From Gibbula magus (Eukaryota; Mollusca; Gastropoda; Trochida; Trochidae): a stretch of 64,000 nt of DNA. The DNA lies in the NCBI GenBank assembly GCA_936450465.1, contig CAKZFU010000131.1, forward strand, positions 1 through 64,000, written 5' to 3'. The notes under the pieces are model-generated. The model saw only the letters and a list, made by a program, of their open reading frames with translations, did no database searches and was not told the origin of the DNA. The position numbers and the translations under genes were made by a program. Positions 24,560 through 36,690 of the stretch are shown in pieces. Each line of letters opens with the position of its first letter. Position 1 is the first letter of the stretch.

Positions 24560-26050
24560 AAAAATATAAATTTCGATGAAATTTTAACGAAAAAAAATCC
24601 AAAAAAAAATCAGAAAATCATGACTTTTTGGGGGTTTCTGGAAAATCAAAAATATAAATTTCGATGAAATTTTAACGAAAAAAAATCCCAAAAAAATCAG
24701 AAAATCATGAATTTTTGGGGGTTTCCGTGAAATCAAAAATATAAATTTCGATGAAATTTTAACGAAAAAAAATCCCAAAAAAATCAGAAAATCATGAATT
24801 TTTTGGGGTTTCCGTAAAATCAAAAATATAAATTTCGATGAAATTTTAACGAAAAAAAATCCAAAAAAAATCAGAAAATCATGAATTTTTGGGGGTTTCC
24901 GTAAAATCAAAAATATAAATTTCGATGAAATTTTAACGAAAAAAAATCCCAAAAAAATCAGAAAATCATGAATTTTTGGGGGTTTCCGGAAAATCAAAAA
25001 TATAAATTTCGATGAAATTTTAACGAAAAAAAATCCAAAAAAAAATCAGAAAATCATGACTTTTTGGGGGTTTCCGGAAAATCAAAAATATAAATTTCGA
25101 TGAAATTTTAACGAAAAAAAATCCCAAAAAAATCAGAAAATCATGAATTTTTGGGGGTTTCCGTGAAATCAAAAATATAAATTTCGATGAAATTTTAACG
25201 AAAAAAAATCCCAAAAAAATCAGAAAATCATGAATTTTTTGGGGTTTCCGTAAAATCAAAAATATAAATTTCGATGAAATTTTAACGAAAAAAAATCCCA
25301 AAAAAATCAGAAAATCATGAATTTTTGGGGGTTTCCGGAAAATCAAAAATATAAATTTCGATGAAATTTTAACGAAAAAAAATCCAAAAAAAAATCAGAA
25401 AATCATGAATTTTTTGGGGTTTCCGAAAATCAAAAATATAAATTTCGATGAAATTTTAACGAAAAAAAATCCAAAAAAAATCAGAAAATCATGAATTTTT
25501 TGGGGTTTCCGTGAAATCAAAAATATAAATTTCGATGAAATTTTAACGAAAAAAAATCCAAAAAAAATCAGAAAATCATGAATTTTTTGGGGTTTCCGTA
25601 AAATCAAAATTATAAATTTCGATGAAATTTTAACGAAAAAAAATCCCAAAAAAATCAGAAAATCATGAATTTTTTGGGGTTTCCGTAAAATCAAAAATAT
25701 AAATATCGATGAAATTTTAACGAAAAAAAATCCAAAAAAAATCAGAAAATCATGACTTTTTTGGGGTTTCCGTAAAATCAAAAATATAAATATCGATGAA
25801 ATTTTAACGAAAAAAAATCCAAAAAAAATCAGAAAATCATGACTTTTTTGGGGTTTCCGTAAAATCAAAAATATAAATTTCGATGAAATTTTAACGAAAA
25901 AAAATCCAAAAAAAATCAGAAAATCATGAATTTTTTCGGGTTTCCGTAAAATCAAAAATATAAATTTCGATGAAATTTTAACGAAAAAAAATCCAAAAAA
26001 AATCAGAAAATCATGATTTTTTTGGGGTTTCCGGAAAATCAAAAATATAA
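24560..26050 (+). repeat. ~1.5-kb block repeated at 3,137 bp, copy 1
   Basis: Markers GTTTCTGGAAAATC (~24,635 and ~27,772), CCGTGAAATC, TTTCCGAAAATC (~25,421 and ~28,557), AAAATTATAAAT and the paired GACTTTTTTGGGG monomers (25,753/25,840 and 28,890/28,979) recur in the same order about 3,137 bp downstream, an offset of 36 monomers. Confidence 0.75.
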
Positions 26051-27699
26051 ATTTCGATGAAATTTTAACGAAAAAAAATCCAAAAAAAAATCAGAAAATC
26101 ATGACTTTTTGGGGGTTTCCGGAAAATCAAAAATATAAATTTCGATGAAATTTTAACGAAAAAAAATCCCAAAAAAATCAGAAAATCATGAATTTTTGGG
26201 GGTTTCCGTGAAATCAAAAATATAAATTTCGATGAAATTTTAACGAAAAAAAATCCAAAAAAAAATCAGAAAATCATGAATTTTTGGGGGTTTCCGAAAA
26301 TCAAAAATATAAATTTCGATGAAATTTTAACGAAAAAAAATCCACAAAAAATCAGAAAATCATGAATTTTTTGGGGTTTCCGTAAAATCAAAAATATAAA
26401 TTTCGATGAAATTTTAACGAAAAAAAATCCAAAAAAAAATCAGAAAATCATGAATTTTTGGGGGTTTCCGAAAATCAAAAATATAAATTTCGATGAAATT
26501 TTAACGAAAAAAAATCCACAAAAAATCAGAAAATCATGAATTTTTTGGGGTTTCCGTAAAATCAAAAATATAAATTTCGATGAAATTTTAACGAAAAAAA
26601 ATCCAAAAAAAATCAGAAAATCATGAATTTTTTCGGGTTTCCGTAAAATCAAAAATATAAATTTCGATGAAATTTTAACGAAAAAAAATCCAAAAAAAAT
26701 CAGAAAATCATGATTTTTTTGGGGTTTCCGGAAAATCAAAAATATAAATTTCGATGAAATTTTAACGAAAAAAAATCCCAAAAAAATCAGAAAATCATGA
26801 ATTTTTTGGGGTTTCCGGAAAATCAAAAATATAAATTTCGATGAAATTTTAACGAAAAAAAATCCCCAAAAAATCAGAAAATCATGAATTTTTGGGGGTT
26901 TCCGGAAAATCAAAAATATAAATTTCGATGAAATTTTAACGAAAAAAAATCCAAAAAAAATTCAGAAAATCATGACTTTTTGGGGGTTTCCGGAAAATCA
27001 AAAATATAAATTTCGATGAAATTTTAACGAAAAAAAATCCCAAAAAAATCAGAAAATCATGAATTTTTGGGGGTTTCCGTGAAATCAAAAATATAAATTT
27101 CGATGAAATTTTAACGAAAAAAAATCCCAAAAAAATCAGAAAATCATGAATTTTTTGGGGTTTCCGTGAAATCAAAAATATAAATATCGATGAAATTTTA
27201 ACGAAAAAAAATCCAAAAAAAATCAGAAAATCATGAATTTTTTCGGGTTTCCGTAAAATCAAAAATATAAATTTCGATGAAATTTTAACGAAAAAAAATC
27301 CAAAAAAAATCAGAAAATCGTGAATTTTTTCGGGTTTCCGAAAAATTAAAAATATAAATTTCGATGAAATTTTAACGTAAAAAAATCCCAAAAAAATAAG
27401 AAAATCTTGAATTTTTTGGGGTTTCCGGAAAATCAAAAATATAAATTTCGATGAAATTTTAACGAAAAAAAATCCCAAAAAAATCAGAAAATCATGAATT
27501 TTTGGGGGTTTCCGGAAAATCAAAAATATAAATTTCGATGAAATTTTAACGAAAAAAAATCCAAAAAAAAATCAGAAAATCATGAATTTTTGGGGGTTTC
27601 CGGAAAATCAAAAATATAAATTTCGATGAAATTTTAACGAAAAAAAATCCCCAAAAAATCAGAAAATCATGAATTTTTTGGGGTTTCCGTAAAATCAAA

Positions 27700-29190
27700 A
27701 ATATAAATTTCGATGAAATTTTAACGAAAAAAAATCCAAAAAAAAATCAGAAAATCATGACTTTTTGGGGGTTTCTGGAAAATCAAAAATATAAATTTCG
27801 ATGAAATTTTAACGAAAAAAAATCCCAAAAAAATCAGAAAATCATGAATTTTTGGGGGTTTCCGTGAAATCAAAAATATAAATTTCGATGAAATTTTAAC
27901 GAAAAAAAATCCCAAAAAAATCAGAAAATCATGAATTTTTTGGGGTTTCCGTAAAATCAAAAATATAAATTTCGATGAAATTTTAACGAAAAAAAATCCC
28001 CAAAAAATCAGAAAATCATGAATTTTTTGGGGTTTCCGTAAAATCAAAAATATAAATTTCGATGAAATTTTAACGAAAAAAAATCCCAAAAAAATCAGAA
28101 AATCATGAATTTTTGGGGGTTTCCGGAAAATCAAAAATATAAATTTCGATGAAATTTTAACGAAAAAAAATCCAAAAAAAAATCAGAAAATCATGACTTT
28201 TTGGGGGTTTCCGGAAAATCAAAAATATAAATTTCGATGAAATTTTAACGAAAAAAAATCCCAAAAAAATCAGAAAATCATGAATTTTTGGGGGTTTCCG
28301 TGAAATCAAAAATATAAATTTCGATGAAATTTTAACGAAAAAAAATCCCAAAAAAATCAGAAAATCATGAATTTTTTGGGGTTTCCGTAAAATCAAAAAT
28401 ATAAATTTCGATGAAATTTTAACGAAAAAAAATCCCAAAAAAATCAGAAAATCATGAATTTTTGGGGGTTTCCGGAAAATCAAAAATATAAATTTCGATG
28501 AAATTTTAACGAAAAAAAATCCAAAAAAAAATCAGAAAATCATGAATTTTTTGGGGTTTCCGAAAATCAAAAATATAAATTTCGATTAAATTTTAACGAA
28601 AAAAAATCCAAAAAAAATCAGAAAATCATGAATTTTTGGGGGTTTCCGTGAAATCAAAAATATAAATTTCGATGAAATTTTAACGAAAAAAAATCCAAAA
28701 AAAATCAGAAAATCATGAATTTTTTGGGGTTTCCGTAAAATCAAAATTATAAATTTCGATGAAATTTTAACGAAAAAAAATCCCAAAAAAATCAGAAAAT
28801 CATGAATTTTTTGGGGTTTCCGTAAAATCAAAAATATAAATATCGATGAAATTTTAACGAAAAAAAATCCAAAAAAAATCAGAAAATCATGACTTTTTTG
28901 GGGTTTCCGTAAAATCAAAAATATAAATATCGATGAAATTTTAACGAAAAAAAATCCCAAAAAAATCAGAAAATCATGACTTTTTTGGGGTTTCCGTAAA
29001 ATCAAAAATATAAATTTCGATGAAATTTTAACGAAAAAAAATCCAAAAAAAATCAGAAAATCATGAATTTTTTCGGGTTTCCGTAAAATCAAAAATATAA
29101 ATTTCGATGAAATTTTAACGAAAAAAAATCCAAAAAAAATCAGAAAATCATGATTTTTTTGGGGTTTCCGGAAAATCAAAAATATAAATT
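27700..29190 (+). repeat. ~1.5-kb block, copy 2 of the 3,137-bp-offset duplication
   Basis: This is the partner of 24.56-26.05 kb. Private differences include TTTCGATTAAATTTT near 28,585 and a TCCC in place of TCC near 28,955. Confidence 0.75.
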
Positions 29191-29399
29191 TCGATGAAAT
29201 TTTAACGAAAAAAAATCCCAAAAAAATCAGAAAATCATGAATTTTTTGGGGTTTCCGGAAAATCAAAAATATAAATTTCGATGAAATTTTAACGAAAAAA
29301 AATCCCAAAAAAATCAGAAAATCATGAATTTTTGGGGGTTTCCGGAAAATCAAAAATATAAATTTCGATGAAATTTTAACGAAAAAAAATCCAAAAAAA

Positions 29400-30240
29400 A
29401 ATCAGAAAATCATGAATTTTTTGGGGTTTCCGAAAATCAAAAATATAAATTTCGATGAAATTTTAACGAAAAAAAATCCACAAAAAATCAGAAAATCATG
29501 AATTTTTTGGGGTTTCCGTGAAATCAAAAATATAAATTTCGATGAAATTTTAACGAAAAAAAATCCAAAAAAAATCAGAAAATCATGAATTTTTTGGGGT
29601 TTCCGTAAAATCAAAATTATAAATTTCGATGAAATTTTAACGAAAAAAAATCCCAAAAAAATCAGAAAATCATGAATTTTTGGGGGTTTCCGTGAAATCA
29701 AAAATATAAATATCGATGAAATTTTAACGAAAAAAAATCCAAAAAAAATCAGAAAATCATGAATTTTTTGGGGTTTCCGTAAAATCAAAAATATAAATTT
29801 CGATGAAATTTTAACGAAAAAAAATCCAAAAAAAATCAGAAAATCATGAATTTTTTCGGGTTTCCGTAAAATCAAAAATATAAATTTCGATGAAATTTTA
29901 ACGAAAAAAAATCCAAAAAAAATCAGAAAATCATGATTTTTTTGGGGTTTCCGGAAAATCAAAAATATAAATTTCGATGAAATTTTAACGAAAAAAAATC
30001 CCAAAAAAATCAGAAAATCATGAATTTTTTGGGGTTTCCGGAAAATCAAAAATATAAATTTCGATGAAATTTTAACGAAAAAAAATCCAAAAAAAATCAG
30101 AAAATCATGAATTTTTGGGGGTTTCCGGAAAATCAAAAATATAAATTTCGATGAAATTTTAACGAAAAAAAATCCAAAAAAAAATCAGAAAATCATGACT
30201 TTTTGGGGGTTTCCGGAAAATCAAAAATATAAATTTCGAT
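29400..30240 (+). repeat. ~0.85-kb block repeated at ~6,452 bp, copy 1
   Basis: A run of monomers starting with TTTCCGAAAATC, then TCCACAAAAAATCAG, then AAAATTATAAAT is matched at 35,854-36,690 with the same order and an offset of about 74 monomers. Confidence 0.65.
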
Positions 30241-30689
30241 GAAATTTTAACGAAAAAAAATCCCAAAAAAATCAGAAAATCATGAATTTTTGGGGGTTTC
30301 CGTGAAATCAAAAATATAAATTTCGATGAAATTTTAACGAAAAAAAATCCACAAAAAATCAGAAAATCATGAATTTTTTGGGGTTTCCGTAAAATCAAAA
30401 ATATAAATTTCGATGAAATTTTAACGAAAAAAAATCCAAAAAAAATCAGAAAATCATGAATTTTTTGGGGTTTCCGTAAAATCAAAAATATAAATTTCGA
30501 TGAAATTTTAACGAAAAAAAATCCAAAAAAAATCAGAAAATCATGATTTTTTTGTGGTTTCCGGAAAATCAAAAATATAAATTTCGATGAAATTTTAACG
30601 AAAAAAAATCCCAAAAAAATCAGAAAATCATGAATTTTTTGGGGTTTCCGGAAAATCAAAAATATAAATTTCGATGAAATTTTAACGAA

Positions 30690-31180
30690 AAAAAATCCCC
30701 AAAAAATCAGAAAATCATGAATTTTTGGGGGTTTCCGGAAAATCAAAAATATAAATTTCGATGAAATTTTAACGAAAAAAAATCCAAAAAAAATTCAGAA
30801 AATCATGACTCTTTGGGGGTTTCCGGAAAATCAAAAATATAAATTTCGATGAAATTTTAACGAAAAAAAATCCCAAAAAAATCAGAAAATCATGAATTTT
30901 TGGGGGTTTCCGTGAAATCAAAAATATAAATTTCGATGAAATTTTAACGAAAAAAAATCCCAAAAAAATCAGAAAATCATGAATTTTTTGGGGTTTCCGT
31001 AAAATCAAAAATATAAATATCGATGAAATTTTAACGAAAAAAAATCCAAAAAAAATCAGAAAATCATGAATTTTTTCGGGTTTCCGTAAAATCAAAAATA
31101 TAAATTTCGATGAAATTTTAACGAAAAAAAATCCAAAAAAAATCAGAAAATCATGAATTTTTTCGGGTTTCCGTAAAATC
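30690..31180 (+). repeat. 11-monomer-offset tandem duplication, copy 1
   Basis: The uncommon AAAAAATTCAGAAAATC monomer (~30,790) and the five monomers after it recur about 959 bp downstream (~31,750) with the same variant order, including two successive TTTTTTCGGG monomers. Eleven monomers equal 957 bp. Copy 1 has a private GACTCTTTGGGGG near 30,806. Confidence 0.75.
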
Positions 31181-31649
31181 AAAAATATAAATTTCGATGA
31201 AATTTTAACGAAAAAAAAATCCCAAAAAAATCAGAAAATCATGAATTTTTTGGGGTTTCCGTAAAATCAAAAATATAAATATCGATGAAATTTTAACGAA
31301 AAAAAATCCAAAAAAAATCAGAAAATCATGAATTTTTTGGGGTTTCCGTAAAATCAAAAATATAAATTTCGATGAAATTTTAACGAAAAAAAATCCAAAA
31401 AAAATCAGAAAATCATGAATTTTTTCGGGTTTCCGTAAAATCAAAAATATAAATTTCGATGAAATTTTAACGAAAAAAAATCCAAAAAAAATCAGAAAAT
31501 CATGATTTTTTTGGGGTTTCCGGAAAATCAAAAATATAAATTTCGATGAAATTTTAACGAAAAAAAATCCCAAAAAAATCAGAAAATCATGAATTTTTTG
31601 GGGTTTCCGGAAAATCAAAAATATAAATTTCGATGAAATTTTAACGAAA

Positions 31650-32140
31650 AAAAATCCCCAAAAAATCAGAAAATCATGAATTTTTGGGGGTGTCCGGAAA
31701 ATCAAAAATATAAATTTCGATGAAATTTTAACGAAAAAAAATCCAAAAAAAATTCAGAAAATCATGACTTTTTGGGGGTTTCCGGAAAATCAAAAATATA
31801 AATTTCGATGAAATTTTAACGAAAAAAAATCCCAAAAAAATCAGAAAATCATGAATTTTTGGGGGTTTCCGTGAAATCAAAAATATAAATTTCGATGAAA
31901 TTTTAACGAAAAAAAATCCCAAAAAAATCAGAAAATCATGAATTTTTTGGGGTTTCCGTAAAATCAAAAATATAAATATCGATGAAATTTTAACGAAAAA
32001 AAATCCAAAAAAAATCAGAAAATCATGAATTTTTTCGGGTTTCCGTAAAATCAAAAATATAAATTTCGATGAAATTTTAACGAAAAAAAATCCAAAAAAA
32101 ATCAGAAAATCATGAATTTTTTCGGGTTTCCGTAAAATCA
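31650..32140 (+). repeat. 11-monomer-offset tandem duplication, copy 2
   Basis: This is the partner of 30.69-31.18 kb. A private change GGGGGTGTCCGG lies near 31,690. The interval between the copies holds ordinary core monomers. Confidence 0.75.
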
Positions 32141-33479
32141 AAAATATAAATTTCGATGAAATTTTAACGAAAAAAAAATCCCAAAAAAATCAGAAAATCA
32201 TGAATTTTTTGGGGTTTCCGTAAAATCAAAAATATAAATTTCGATGAAATTTTAACGAAAAAAAATCCCAAAAAAATCAGAAAATCATGAATTTTTGGGG
32301 GTTTCCGGAAAATCAAAAATATAAATTTCGATGAAATTTTAACGAAAAAAAATCCCAAAAAAATCAGAAAATCATGAATTTTTGGGGTTTCCGGAAAATC
32401 AAAAATATAAATTTCGATGAAATTTTAACGAAAAAAAATCCAAAAAAAAATCAGAAAATCATGAATTTTTTGGGGTTTCCGTAAAATCAAAAATATAAAT
32501 TTCGATGAAATTTTAACGAAAAAAAATCCCAAAAAAAAACAGAAAATCATGAATTTTTTGGGGTTTCCGTAAAATCAAAAATATAAATTTCGATGAAATT
32601 TTAACGAAAAAAAATCCCCAAAAAATCAGAAAATCATGAATTTTTGGGGGTTTCCGGAAAATCAAAAATATAAATTTCGATGAAATTTTAACGAAAAAAA
32701 ATCCCAAAAAAAACCAGAAAATCATGAATTTTTTGGGGTTTCCGTAAAATCAAAAATATAAATTTCGATGAAATTTTAACGAAAAAAAATCCCAAAAAAA
32801 TCAGAAAATCATGAATTTTTGGGGGTTTCCGGAAAATCAAAAATATAAATTTCGATGAAATTTTAACGAAAAAAAATCCAAAAAAAAATCAGAAAATCAT
32901 GACTTTTTGGGGGTTTCCGGAAAATCAAAAATATAAATTTCGATGAAATTTTAACGAAAAAAAATCCCAAAAAAATCAGAAAATCATGAATTTTTGGGGG
33001 TTTCCGGAAAATCAAAAATATAAATTTCGATGAAATTTTAACGAAAAAAAATCCCAAAAAAATCAGAAAATCATGAATTTTTGGGGGTTTCCGTGAAATC
33101 AAAAATATAAATTTCGATGAAATTTTAACGAAAAAAAATCCCAAAAAAATCAGAAAATCATGAATTTTTTGGGGTTTCCGTAAAATCAAAAATATAAATT
33201 TCGATGAAATTTTAACGAAAAAAAATCCCAAAAAAATCAGAAAATCATGAATTTTTGGGGGTTTCCGGAAAATCAAAAATATAAATTTCGATGAAATTTT
33301 AACGAAAAAAAATCCAAAAAAAAATCAGAAAATCATGAATTTTTGGGGGTTTCCGGAAAATCAAAAATATAAATTTCGATGAAATTTTAACGAAAAAAAA
33401 TCCAAAAAAAATCAGAAAATCATGACTTTTTGGGGGTTTCCGGAAAATCAAAAATATAAATTTCGATGAAATTTTAACG

Positions 33480-35850
33480 AAAAAAAATCCCAAAAAAATC
33501 AGAAAATCATGAATTTTTGGGGGTTTCCGGAAAATCAAAAATATAAATTTCGATGAAATTTTAACGAAAAAAAATCCCAAAAAAATCAGAAAATCATGAA
33601 TTTTTTGGGGTTTCCGTAAAATCAAAAATATAAATTTCGATGAAATTTTAACGAAAAAAAATCCCAAAAAAAAACAGAAAATCATGAATTTTTTGGGGTT
33701 TCCGTAAAATCAAAAATATAAATTTCGATGAAATTTTAACGAAAAAAAATCCCAAAAAAATCAGAAAATCATGAATTTTTGGGGGTTTCCGGAAAATCAA
33801 AAATATAAATTTCGATGAAATTTTAACGAAAAAAAATCCCAAAAAAAAACAGAAAATCATGAATTTTTTGGGGTTTCCGTAAAATCAAAAATATAAATTT
33901 CGATGAAATTTTAACGAAAAAAAATCCCAAAAAAATCAGAAAATCATGAATTTTTGGGGGTTTCCGGAAAATCAAAAATATAAATTTCGATGAAATTTTA
34001 ACGAAAAAAAATCCAAAAAAAAATCAGAAAATCATGACTTTTTGGGGGTTTCCGGAAAATCAAAAATATAAATTTCGATGAAATTTTAACGAAAAAAAAT
34101 CCCAAAAAAATCAGAAAATCATGAATTTTTGGGGGTTTCCGGAAAATCAAAAATATAAATTTCGATGAAATTTTAACGAAAAAAAATCCAAAAAAAAATC
34201 AGAAAATCATGACTTTTTGGGGGTTTCTGGAAAATCAAAAATATAAATTTCGATGAAATTTTAACGAAAAAAAATCCCAAAAAAATCAGAAAATCATGAA
34301 TTTTTGGGGGTTTCCGTGAAATCAAAAATATAAATTTCGATGAAATTTTAACGAAAAAAAATCCCAAAAAAATCAGAAAATCATGAATTTTTTGGGGTTT
34401 CCGTAAAATCAAAAATATAAATTTCGATGAAATTTTAACGAAAAAAAATCCCCAAAAAATCAGAAAATCATGAATTTTTTGGGGTTTCCGTAAAATCAAA
34501 AATATAAATTTCGATGAAATTTTAACGAAAAAAAATCCCAAAAAAATCAGAAAATCATGAATTTTTGGGGGTTTCCGGAAAATCAAAAATATAAATTTCG
34601 ATGAAATTTTAACGAAAAAAAATCCAAAAAAAAATCATAAAATCATGACTTTTTGGGGGTTTCCGGAAAATCAAAAATATAAATTTCGATGAAATTTTAA
34701 CGAAAAAAAATCCCAAAAAAATCAGAAAATCATGAATTTTTGGGGGTTTCCGTGCAATCAAAAATATAAATTTCGATGAAATTTTAACGAAAAAAAATCC
34801 CAAAAAAATCAGAAAATCATGAATTTTTTGGGGTTTCCGTAAAATCAAAAATATAAATTTCGATGAAATTTTAACGAAAAAAAATCCCAAAAAAATCAGA
34901 AAATCATGAATTTTTGGGGGTTTCCGGAAAATCAAAAATATAAATTTCGATGAAATTTTAACGAAAAAAAATCCAAAAAAAAATCAGAAAATCATGAATT
35001 TTTTGGGGTTTCCGAAAATCAAAAATATAAATTTCGATGAAATTTTAACGAAAAAAAATCCAAAAAAAATCAGAAAATCATGAATTTTTTGGGGTTTCCG
35101 TGAAATCAAAAATATAAATTTCGATGAAATTTTAACGAAAAAAAATCCAAAAAAAATCAGAAAATCATGAATTTTTTGGGGTTTCCGTAAAATCAAAATT
35201 ATAAATTTCGATGAAATTTTAACGAAAAAAAATCCCAAAAAAATCAGAAAATCATGAATTTTTTGGGGTTTCCGTAAAATCAAAAATATAAATATCGATG
35301 AAATTTTAACGAAAAAAAATCCAAAAAAAATCAGAAAATCATGACTTTTTTGGGGTTTCCGTAAAATCAAAAATATAAATATCGATGAAATTTTAACGAA
35401 AAAAAATCCAAAAAAAATCAGAAAATCATGACTTTTTTGGGGTTTCCGTAAAATCAAAAATATAAATTTCGATGAAATTTTAACGAAAAAAAATCCAAAA
35501 AAAATCAGAAAATCATGAATTTTTTCGGGTTTCCGTAAAATCAAAAATATAAATTTCGATGAAATTTTAACGAAAAAAAATCCAAAAAAAATCAGAAAAT
35601 CATGATTTTTTTGGGGTTTCCGGAAAATCAAAAATATAAATTTCGATGAAATTTTAACGAAAAAAAATCCCAAAAAAATCAGAAAATCATGAATTTTTTG
35701 GGGTTTCCGGAAAATCAAAAATATAAATTTCGATGAAATTTTAACGAAAAAAAATCCCAAAAAAATCAGAAAATCATGAATTTTTGGGGGTTTCCGTAAA
35801 ATCAAAAATATAAATTTCGATGAAATTTTAACGAAAAAAAATCCAAAAAA
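33480..35850 (+). repeat. ~2.4-kb block, copy 2 of the 12.5-kb-offset duplication
   Basis: This is the downstream partner of 20.93-23.55 kb, lacking its three-monomer insertion. Small private differences include AATCATAAAATC near 34,637 and CCGTGCAATC near 34,752. Beyond ~35.85 kb the two sites go their own way. Confidence 0.75.
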
Positions 35851-35853
35851 AAA

Positions 35854-36690
35854 TCAGAAAATCATGAATTTTTTGGGGTTTCCGAAAATCAAAAATATAA
35901 ATTTCGATGAAATTTTAACGAAAAAAAATCCACAAAAAATCAGAAAATCATGAATTTTTTGGGGTTTCCGTGAAATCAAAAATATAAATTTCGATGAAAT
36001 TTTAACGAAAAAAAATCCCAAAAAAATCAGAAAATCATGAATTTTTTGGGGTTTCCGTAAAATCAAAATTATAAATTTCGATGAAATTTTAACGAAAAAA
36101 AATCCCAAAAAAATCAGAAAATCATGAATTTTTGGGGGTTTCCGTAAAATCAAAAATATCAATTTCGATGAAATTTTAACGAAAAAAAATCCAAAAAAAA
36201 TCAGAAAATCATGAATTTTTTGGGGTTTCCGTAAAATCAAAAATATAAATTTCGATGAAATTTTAACGAAAAAAAATCCAAAAAAAATCAGAAAATCATG
36301 AATTTTTTCGGGTTTCCGTAAAATCAAAAATATAAATTTCGATGAAATTTTAACGAAAAAAAATCCAAAAAAAATCAGAAAATCATGATTTTTTTGGGGT
36401 TTCCGGAAAATCAAAAATATAAATTTCGATGAAATTTTAACGAAAAAAAATCCCAAAAAAATCAGAAAATCATGAATTTTTTGGGGTTTCCGGAAAATCA
36501 AAAATATAAATTTCGATGAAATTTTAACGAAAAAAAATCCCAAAAAAATCAGAAAATCATGAATTTTTGGGGGTTTCCGGAAAATCAAAAATATAAATTT
36601 CGATGAAATTTTAACGAAAAAAAATCCAAAAAAAAATCAGAAAATCATGACTTTTTGGGGGTTTCCGGAAAATCAAAAATATAAATTTCG
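35854..36690 (+). repeat. ~0.85-kb block, copy 2 of the 6,452-bp-offset duplication
   Basis: This is the partner of 29.40-30.24 kb and lies directly downstream of the 12.5-kb-offset block. It carries a private AAAATATCAATTTCG near 36,160. Confidence 0.65.
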